Of a DNA stretch of 64,000 nt, positions 11,520 through 18,911 are shown piece by piece (positions within the stretch are counted from its first letter, which is position 1; each line of letters begins with the position of its first letter). This DNA comes from Otatea glauca (Eukaryota > Streptophyta > Magnoliopsida > Poales > Poaceae), in assembly GCA_036346275.1 (NCBI GenBank), contig CM070720.1, positions 9,029,278 to 9,093,277 on the forward strand, in the 5' to 3' direction. The position numbers and the translations under genes were made by a program. The notes under the pieces were generated by a model. It did no database searches. It was not told the origin of the DNA and saw only the letters and a list, made by a program, of their open reading frames with translations.

Positions 11520-12236
11520 CTAAGGAATGCTCGGCGACATCCTCGAATTCTGGCATGTCGGAGGACTTCCATGCAAAGACGTCGTTGTTGGCGCGAGGAA
11601 GTCGACGAGCGCTTTCCTATTTGGCGGGGCGTGGCTCGACCCGCACGTCTGGTCGATCGCCGGATCGACCGCAACCTTCTTCGTGTCCTCAGCGGACTTG
11701 AAGGATCCCGCCCCCGACTTGCTAGACTCAGGGGCGGACTTGGAGGCTTCCCTCCGGAGGTTGGCGAACTCGGCGGACGCGATGACCGCCGAGGCTAGTT
11801 CGCAACTGCTTCGCTCGCAGTTGTAAGCAAGCTGGAAGGACGAAGCCACGGTGATGACTCCTCGTGGCCCGGGCATCTTCAGCTTGAGATAGGTGTAACT
11901 GGGGACCGCCATGAACTTGGCATAGCACGGCCTCCCCAGGATGGCGTGGTAGGATCCGGGAAAATCCACGACCTCGAAAGTGAGGGTCTCGGTGCGGAAA
12001 TTTTCTGGTCCTCCAAAGGTGACGGGCAGGTCGACCTGCCCGAGCGGTTGGGCCTGCTGGCCAGGGATGACGCCGTGGAAAGGCGCCTTGCTCGGTCGGA
12101 GACTCGAGCGGGGGACCCCCATGGCGTCGAGCGTCTCAACATAAAGGATGTTGAGACTGCTGCCACCGTCCATTAGCACCTTTGTGAGGCACTTCTTCCC
12201 CACAATGGGGTCGATCACAAGCGGGTATCTCCCCGG
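11520..12236 (-). pseudogene. aspartic protease region of Tat element 1
   Basis: The minus-strand frame shows KVLMDGGSSLNILY, a retropepsin-like active-site loop in which Asp-Gly-Gly replaces the usual Asp-Ser/Thr-Gly, followed about 85 residues later by HAILGRPCYAKF. The DGG form is common in grass Tat elements, so it need not be a defect. A TAG at about 12237-12239 separates it from the gag C-terminus, although both are in the same frame. Confidence 0.78.
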
Positions 12237-14386
12237 CTACGGGATGTGGTCAGGGTGGTCAGTCCGATCGAAGGTGATCGGGGACTCCGACCACCGAAGA
12301 TATTGGGGGACGGCTGGTGTGGCGGTATGGACCTCGCGGTAGGCAAGCTTGAGCCGACGCTTGTCGGCGTAGCATGCCGGTCCGCTAAAGATCTTGAGGC
12401 AGCCGTCGGGTTCTGGGAACTCATCGTCCGCCATCTTCTCCGCGGCTCGTGGGGCCGGGGCCGGGGCCGGGGCCGGCTTCTTCCCTTTGCCCCGCGGCGT
12501 CGTGGGGGTGCCGGAGAGGAAATGCCTTAAGACCTCGCAGTCCCGGTACTTGTGTTTGACGGGAAATCCGTGGTGTGGGCACGGGCTGTCCATCAACTTT
12601 TAGAAGTGGTCGAACGAGCGGCGGCGGTCGCGCTGCTTTGTTTGGCGGTAGCGATCGACGGCCGCAACCACTTGGACCTCGCGAACCTATTTTTCGTGCC
12701 GCCTCTACTTGTCGGAGCGGTCGGAAGGGGACCCGGCTCGGACCCCGGGTTCTTGCTTAGTCTTGCCATCTTCGAAGATGGCCCCACGCCTCCTCGCCGA
12801 GGCGTGGTTGGTGGCAATGTCCGAAGCTCCTTGGTGGTTACGGGCTTAACGCAACCCGTTTGTGCACCAAGGCCTTGCAAGAGGTGCCGTAGATGAACGC
12901 CCCACGACGTCGGCGTCGGAGATGTCGAGGAGCTCGTTGAATCGACGGAGAAGCGCGGATGTAATCCGGAGAGTTTCTCCCTGCCGCTTGCGCTCTTGAG
13001 TCCCAGGAGTTTCGAGGCGCTTATAAGTGCCCTAGAAATTACCGACAAAAGGGTCTTGGTCACCCCGCCTCGATGGTCTTTGCGGGCAAGTACTCGAGCC
13101 GTGCTCGAGCCGAGTCCGCGAGGTAGATAGGAGGTATTGGATGATGAAGAGGTCATCCGTCGCTCCTCCGCCGCACGACGCGAGCCGGTAGTTTTGAGCC
13201 ATCGGCGGGGTTCGTGGTCCCGGTGTATTTGGCTATGTTGGTCGGTGCCCTGAATCTGGCGGGGAAATCTGCATGGCGGATCCCTTGACAGAAAGCTCGT
13301 GGTCCCGAACCATCGGGACTTGGGCTGCGATTGTGGCGACGTCCGCTGTCCGCAACACGCGAGTGGGCGGCTTCGTCCACCGCTTTTCTTCGTGCCTCGA
13401 GGGTGGCGCGGACGTCGTAGTCGTCGCCGAGGTGCTGGCGCACCGGGGTGCGCGAGGCCTGGGGTTGTTCTTGATGTGCCGCCACCTTTGCTGGACCTAG
13501 CCGGGCCCGAGGGGTGGTGCGGGTCCGGCGGCCAGAGGTGGCGCCAGAATGGTGAGGCGAGCTTGCATGTCTTTGCCTGAAGACGCTCAGCGACCGGAGA
13601 TTCTAGTACGTGGCTTTGGCCTCCGGGTCGTCCGGCTCGGGAAAGCCTCGGAGCAGCATCGCATCTGCAGCCACGTTCTGACTCGCGTGGGGAAGAACCG
13701 AGGTCATCGATTCCTCCACCGGCTTGTGGCGCTTTGCGGCGCACCTGCGCGCCGCCAAGCACCGGTGGGGCTTGGGCTCATCTGCTCAGTCGGCTGGAGC
13801 TTATCGAGCTCGGCCCTTCGGTCCTCCAGCTCTTTACGCTGCCGCTGAAACTCGGCGCGACGAGCTCGAGCATGCTCAGCGCGCTCGCGTTGGTATTCCT
13901 CCTCCTGCGCCTTAGTGCGCTGGATGGGAGCCCCCGTAGCCGCGGGGGTTACGGTCAGGTTGACCGTGCCCACCATGTTGCACTCATGAGAGTGCCGTCT
14001 GCGGGCGGTTTGCTCCGTGTCGGAGCTGGAGTCGTGGCTGAAAGAACTTCCAGCAGCTCGTGGACAGAGGCCGGCATATAGCCGGCCATAGCCACGAACT
14101 GTGAGCTCGTGGGAGGCAATGTGGTCGTCCTCCAGAGCCCTCAGGTGCTACCGCCAAAGACGGCGGGGCGCTCGTTGGGCTCCGGCCTGGGGGCCTGCAG
14201 GGGGGCCTCAAGCTGGAGGCCGGCGAGGTTGTCGGAGATGGAGCCCTGGCTTCCAGCGGGCTTCTGGTCTCTGATGGCGACGGGACTGAGCGCGAGCTCA
14301 CCCGTTGGAGTGGCGATGAAGTCGAGGGAGCCGAAGCGGATTTGGCCCCCCGACGTAGACACGCCGTCGCAGGTGAAGAAAGCCAT
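12237..14386 (-). pseudogene. gag region of Tat element 1, multiply frameshifted
   Basis: The ATG at 14386 opens MAFFTCDGVSTSGGQIRFG. Other frames then give a coiled-coil segment (13790-13976, EEEYQRERAEHARARR), the capsid-like segment around 13180-13290 (HADFPARFRAPTNIAKYTG), and the C-terminal segment 12237-12596 (SPCPHHGFPVKHKYRDCEV), which is His/Cys-rich like the zinc region of grass Tat gag. The protein therefore jumps between three frames. The 389-residue open frame at 12593-13762 is a shadow of this region. Confidence 0.7.
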
Positions 14387-14433
14387 CAGGGAGATGAATG
14401 AGAATCCGGAGATGTCGATGAAGACGCGCAAAG

Positions 14434-14452
14434 CCCCTACCTGGCGCGCCAA
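14434..14452 (-). other. primer-binding site of Tat element 1
   Basis: Immediately inside the 5' LTR the minus strand reads TTGGCGCGCCAGGTAGGGG, a sequence type found at the primer-binding site of many grass gypsy elements. I do not assign the tRNA with certainty. Confidence 0.65.
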
Positions 14453-14453
14453 T

Positions 14454-15409
14454 TGTCGGCGTTTCGAGCACCGGCAAGTAAATTTGTAAGTCAGAAGGGC
14501 CACGCGTTCCCTGTCCCTGAATGGTTAGACTCGAGAGCCCAAGGTGTATACTGGTTCGGGCCGAAAGTCCCTACTCCAGTTCATTCGGTGGTGTTGTATT
14601 ACCTTAGGTGTAGATGACTGCACAACGTTTACAAGTGAGGGTTGAGGGCTTGAACACAAAAGTGTTCGTAAAGACCTAGCGAGAAGAGGAGATCTCAAAG
14701 GCATGCGCGCACATACTCTCACACTCTTCTTCGCACTCGCACTTCCCTCTCCCAGAGACCCCTGCCTCCCTTTATACAGTTGGAGGGGGCAGGTTACATG
14801 GGAAGTTGGGAGAGGGAAGGATGAGAAAACCTATGCCGGGAGCATTAGTTCTTCGCTTCGGTGATTGGTCGTCGCTCGGTTTGCCCACGCAGTGGTGAGT
14901 CCCGTGGGCGGGGGCGATTAGCCTTCTGCGTCGGAAATGGCGCACCGCCTACGTGAGCTCGACGATAGTTGGCGTTGCGATGTATAGCGTTAGTCTTTGC
15001 CTCGGGAGGGAATGTGCCTTCGTATTGTGCGTGGTCGGTTGATGGGACCGAAGCTTGACTTCAGCACCATTATACCATCTCGGAAAGAGCCACCGCTCTC
15101 GTCTGATCCTTGATCTATTCCTTCCGTGGGGCACGTGGCCAATGGCTGGTGGAGGCTCGTCGTGCGGTTTTTTGGCGGAGGTTGCCTTAGCTTGGTCGGA
15201 TTGGGGGATCCCGACCTGCCGCGGGGGTCGAGAGCCCTACTTGGTCGGGAACGCTTGTCCCGATCGGTCGGGGACGGGCGTCCTTAGTGGTCCCGCAGGT
15301 ACTTTGGTCGGTAGAGGGCCTGGTGAAGCTCGTTAGGTCAGAGCTGGGCTTGAGACAGCCCGCTTGTCACCCTGGGCCGTTGGGGTACCCCTTGTATGAG
15401 TATTCGTCA
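14454..15409 (-). repeat. right (5') LTR of Tat element 1
   Basis: 956 bp, TGTCGGCG...TTCGTCA, matching the left LTR. A minus-strand TATA-like GTATAAAGGG lies at about 14769-14777, with transcription of the element expected to run leftward from there. This copy holds about 36 bp (after GCACGTGG near 15138) that the left copy lacks. Confidence 0.88.
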
Positions 15410-15414
15410 CGTAT
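15410..15414. repeat. right target-site duplication CGTAT
   Basis: Exact copy of 1088-1092, directly after the LTR end. Confidence 0.9.
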
Positions 15415-15668
15415 CTTAAATCAAACAAAAATTTAACTCATCCTATCCAACTTTATCCCTCTAACCAAATACTCCCTCCGTTGATAAATATAAGGTGTAT
15501 TTTGACTTTGCACAAGGATTAAGGTTATGGTGAAATTGAGAAAGGCATGAGAGGAAATGACTTACATATCCCTCTTAATTGTCTTGGAAGATTAGAGATA
15601 ATGAATAAATGCATATGATTGAGAGAGAATAAATAGGGGTATAAGTGGAAATGCTCATTAAATCTACA

Positions 15669-15720
15669 CTAGTATAGTGCTCGTGCTAACGCTACGACAA
15701 TAGTATACCCGCTTATCAAT
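15669..15720 (-). mobile_element. Helitron 3' terminus, minus strand
   Basis: On the minus strand the sequence runs through CGTTAGCACGAGCACTATA into CTAG followed by T. A terminal CTAG before a T and this CACTATACTAG-type ending are typical of plant Helitrons. The matching 5' terminus to the right was not found, so the element is probably truncated. Confidence 0.5.
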
Positions 15721-16319
15721 TAAATGATAAGATAAGTATGAATATAACACTTAATAATAAATAATCGCAGTGCCCGTATGCGAGTACAAAAATGAAGATA
15801 TAACACTCAATAATATTTTTCGCTAAACGTTTTTCGTATGCTCTTAAGACTTGTTCACGTATGTATGTACGCCGACATCGCCGTTGCCGCACGTAAAAGC
15901 CTCGCGGCCTCGCCGAACGGCTGAACGGCTGGAGGTATGGCACCTCCGTCCTAGCGTTTGGGCGTTCTTTAGTTAGGAATTCCCGGGACCTGCGCAAGCA
16001 ACACGGGAAAAGAAGGTATGGATTTAGTTTGTGTTTTTTAAAGGATTCTGTTGCAAGAATAGAACTCCCGTTTGACGTATGGGAGAGGAACCAATACGTA
16101 AGAAGATTAACAAGAGAAGAGAAGATGGTGTGTATGATAAGGGATTAAGGGGTTGTGTATGTACCACATATTTGGAAGGAGAGCCAATAAAACAAGGAAA
16201 TAAACAGGAGGATCCGCATGCAAGGAAATCAAACTTGAATTTTTTACTATCCTGGCCTCGTGATCGTTTTTCCCCCTGAATATGACCCTTCTGGAGACTT
16301 TTTTATGGATCTAGCCCCA

Positions 16320-16660
16320 TAGAGCCTAATTTCAGCGCACGGAGAGCACTGAATTTTTTTAATTTTTTATCCACGGAACCAGCGGTCTGTGAGTGCTACT
16401 TAATTTTTCTCAATTTTTTCTCGCAGAACCAGCGGCCGATGAGCGCTGTTTAATTTTTATCTTTTTCTCCCTGCGGATCCAGCGGTCGGCGAGCGTAGTT
16501 TATTTTTCCATATTTTCCCAAAATTATTCAGTGGACGGGCACCGCTTGAATTTTTTTCATTTTTTCTTCCACGCTTGAATTTTTCAGCGGCTGCCGAGCA
16601 TTTCTTTTTTTTTTCCAAAATTATCAAGCGGACGAGCACCGCTTGATTGTTTTTTTATTT
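16320..16660. repeat. degenerate tandem repeats, roughly 60 bp, AT-rich with GC islets
   Basis: Five or six diverged units alternate a CCAGCGG(C/T)C-GA(T/C)GAGC-type islet with a T-rich stretch. Small plus- and minus-strand open frames here are not convincing genes. Confidence 0.6.
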
Positions 16661-16725
16661 TTCGGGAATTTTTTACTGTATTGGCATCATCGTTATAATT
16701 TTTTCTGAATTAACTCTCGCAACGA

Positions 16726-17256
16726 TGAATTTGCGATTGTAGCCTCGGCGAAAAAATTCAATGAGCGATGGCGCCAGATATTATTACCACCCCAGCTCGA
16801 ATTTTTACTATATTAGTATTGTCGTTATAATTTTTCCGAATCGGGCTCGCGGTGATGAATTTGCGATTGTAGCCTCGAGACGTAAAAAATCGATGGAGAA
16901 TCTTTGGAATTTTTTCCCGGTTGAGAAGCATAGATTGAGAGGTGCTTCAATGCTTTTCTTTTTTACAGTTGCACAAATATTAAAGCATGAATGAAGGGTA
17001 AATGGAGATTACTTACCCCTTCGCTTGCTTCAAAATTTGTGCAACTTGTATTAGAAGGGAAAGCATTAAAGCACTGCTCACTGTTATTTTTTTCCCATGC
17101 CCGAAATTATCCAGCGGCCGGGCAGATCTTTGTTTTTATTTTTTTTCGTGCCTGAAATTTCTCACCGTCCGTTGGATAATTTCAGACGTGGGAAAAAAAT
17201 TCTAGCACCTCTCCGTTGAATTTTTTTGACTCCAGGCTACAATCGCAAATTCATCG
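16726..17256. repeat. large imperfect foldback with nested hairpin
   Basis: GATGAATTTGCGATTGTAGC occurs directly repeated on the left (about 16726 and 16855) and inverted on the right (about 17233-17255). The arms pair inward to a centre near 17013, where AGTTGCACAAAT faces ATTTGTGCAACT. A second hairpin, CCGAAATTATCCAGCGG against its near-complement, lies at 17098-17190 in the right arm. Foldback structures of this sort are typical of nonautonomous DNA transposons. Confidence 0.75.
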
Positions 17257-17840
17257 CAAATTGAGAACAATCTCTAGTGAAAAATGATTCAAACAAAATT
17301 GAAATCTAAATATTATATATATATTTGAGTTTCGGGAAGTATAAGAATTCTAATAAAATTAGTTTCATTCAATTCTCAGTTCTTTTGCAATATTTTTATA
17401 TTTAGCATTTTTCAAAATAATGTAAAAGTTCCGGTACTATTTTTCAAAAAAAAATTCATATTATGGAAGAACTTGATTTTAGATGATTTTAGAATTTTGT
17501 TTCATTTTATTTAGACATATAATGTAAAAGTTACAAATACTTGTATGCTCTCAGGTAATGAAAATTCTAAAGAAAATAGAAAATACGCTTTCGCAGAACA
17601 GAAAGCGTCTTTCCTCGATGGCGCGCGCTTTACACTAACCGCCATCCATCGACCTTGGGGCCCTTTGTCACCAAGAGCAAAACAGGGGACCAGCTAAAGT
17701 GGCGCGCCGAGCTCTGATCACGAATGGGCGTGAGAGCACTATTAGCACCGGCTTCGTTGACGCGCACCCGCCGGTGGACTTGGTCGCCGCCGGCGATGGC
17801 CGAAGATGCCTCGACACTGAGTGAACCCTGCGAGTGATGC
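17257..17840. other. AT-rich then GC-rich non-coding stretch inside the mariner-like candidate
   Basis: 17257-17590 is AT-rich and shows nothing recognisable. From about 17600 composition switches abruptly to GC-rich sequence that leads into the repeats at 17870-18240. Confidence 0.4.
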
Positions 17841-17869
17841 TTCGCCACACAGCTTCAGAATGGGCTCTC

Positions 17870-18400
17870 CTCTGATAGCCGTCGAGGGCCGCGCGGACTC
17901 TCCTCCGCTCGCCCCGGCCGCCGCGTCGATCTCCTCCTCCGTGCGCCCCGGCCGCGCTACCCCGGTCGTTGTGTGTAATCTCCCGGTCACGCTGCCCCGT
18001 CTTCGCCGAGTGTGGCCTAGCGTCGCCGATCGCCGGGCGTGCGCTCCTCTGATCACCCCCGAGGGCTACGCGGGCTCTCCTTCGATCGCTGCCGAGGGCC
18101 ACGCGGGCTCTCCGCCGCTCGTCCCAACAGCCGCGTCGATCTCTTCTTCCATGCGCCCTGGACGCCGCGTGGATCTCCTCCTCCACGCGCCCCGGCCGCC
18201 GCGTGCAATCTTCCGGCCGCGCTGCCCCGTCTGCCCATTTCCTTTTCCCAGCACGAATGTATCGGTCGTTTCCTTTTCCAGAAAGTTTATTTATTTTTCG
18301 TTGATTGTTTCCTTTTTCTTGATTTCCTTTTTCCAGTACGTATGTATCGGTCATTTCCTTTTCCAAAACATTTGTTTCCTTTTCCTTGATTGTTTCCTTT
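17870..18400. repeat. chimeric GC-rich repeats followed by TTTCCTTTTCC repeats
   Basis: Between 17870 and 18240 a unit containing GAGGGC-CGCGGACTCTCC and CCCCGGCCGCCGCG recurs several times. Between 18235 and 18400 a different, roughly 80 bp T-rich unit with ATGTATCGGTC(G/A)TTTCC recurs twice. Open frames exist on both strands but show no domain and are explained by the repeats. Confidence 0.6.
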
Positions 18401-18718
18401 TCAATAAAGATGCTGGATGGAGGTGCGGGGAGGTCTATTGTGGACTACAGGGATGATTAGACACACTAAACAATGGCCATCGGATGTGGGTGAGTAAAGC
18501 TGAGGAAAGATCTGAGATGTTAATTTTGATGGAGGCAAGTTTCTGAGGACATTTCGCTGGGTGCACGAAGGTTGGCCATCTCTAGTGGGATGCGCTATTT
18601 GGGGTGGATGTAGAAAAGAATGTTTAGGTACATTATAAAAGGGTATAGATACACGATTTATATTTTTCAACAAAATCATTCAAACTATAAACTTTATATT
18701 TATCAACAGAGGGAAGTA

Positions 18719-18911
18719 AAAATTTAGCTCATGCTGTCCTATGCATGTCTCTCCCTCTAAAGGTCAACCAAACGCATCCTATCTACACCCACCCTACCTT
18801 TCTTCGTCTCCGTCCACCCGCCTCGCCGGCCGCCACCCGCCGCTTCCTCCTTCCTATTCGCCGACCCGCCGCCGCAGTAGCAGCACCACCAAGTACCTCT
18901 CCGACCACTAC
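18719..18911 (+). promoter_or_regulatory. short upstream region of the PPR gene
   Basis: Only about 195 bp separate the right end of the mariner-like candidate from the preferred ATG. The first 60 bp are a copy of the small dispersed repeat seen near 1030 and 15426. No certain TATA box is seen, so the promoter may lie partly within transposon sequence. Confidence 0.4.

Larger units (their letters stand above)
1093..15409 (-). mobile_element. Tat-lineage Ty3/gypsy retrotransposon, full structure, minus strand
   Basis: About 14.3 kb between CGTAT duplications. On the minus strand the order is 5' LTR (right), primer-binding site, gag, protease, RT, RNase H, integrase, then a long 3' region with an antisense (plus-strand) intron-containing gene and an 82 bp tandem array, then the 3' LTR (left). 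RT-RNaseH-integrase order defines Ty3/gypsy. The large 3' region with an antisense ORF, the aRNase H-like domain and the tandem array point to the Tat/Grande/RIRE2-type lineage. All coding regions carry frameshifts or stops, so this copy is probably not autonomous now. GC content is high and the word GGTCGG is very frequent throughout. Confidence 0.9.
15472..18716. mobile_element. candidate nonautonomous mariner/Stowaway-like element, about 3.2 kb
   Basis: The left end reads CTCCCTCCGTTGATAAATAT. The right end, read on the minus strand, begins CTTCCCTCTGTTGATAAATA. Both are flanked by TA (15470-15471 and 18717-18718). The CTCCCTCCGT terminus with TA duplication is the signature of grass Stowaway/mariner-like elements. 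No transposase is seen inside; the interior is a patchwork of a Helitron end, foldbacks and GC-rich chimeric repeats. The two ends might instead belong to separate MITE fragments; the aligned termini and the TA on both sides favour one element. Confidence 0.55.

Noticed and set aside
12593..13762. 389-residue minus-strand open frame
   Set aside because: It is a GC-rich shadow frame over gag. Recognisable gag segments in this stretch are in the other minus-strand frames.
15716..15997. Minus-strand 93-residue frame with a hydrophobic tail
   Set aside because: It covers the Helitron end and AT-rich DNA; no homology or start context supports it.
17668..18456. Opposing 200+ residue frames
   Set aside because: Both are by-products of GC-rich tandem repeats and show no domain.
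18741..18911. Upstream in-frame ATG for the PPR protein
   Set aside because: It lies in a dispersed repeat, and the extra 57 residues would bury the Arg-rich targeting sequence.
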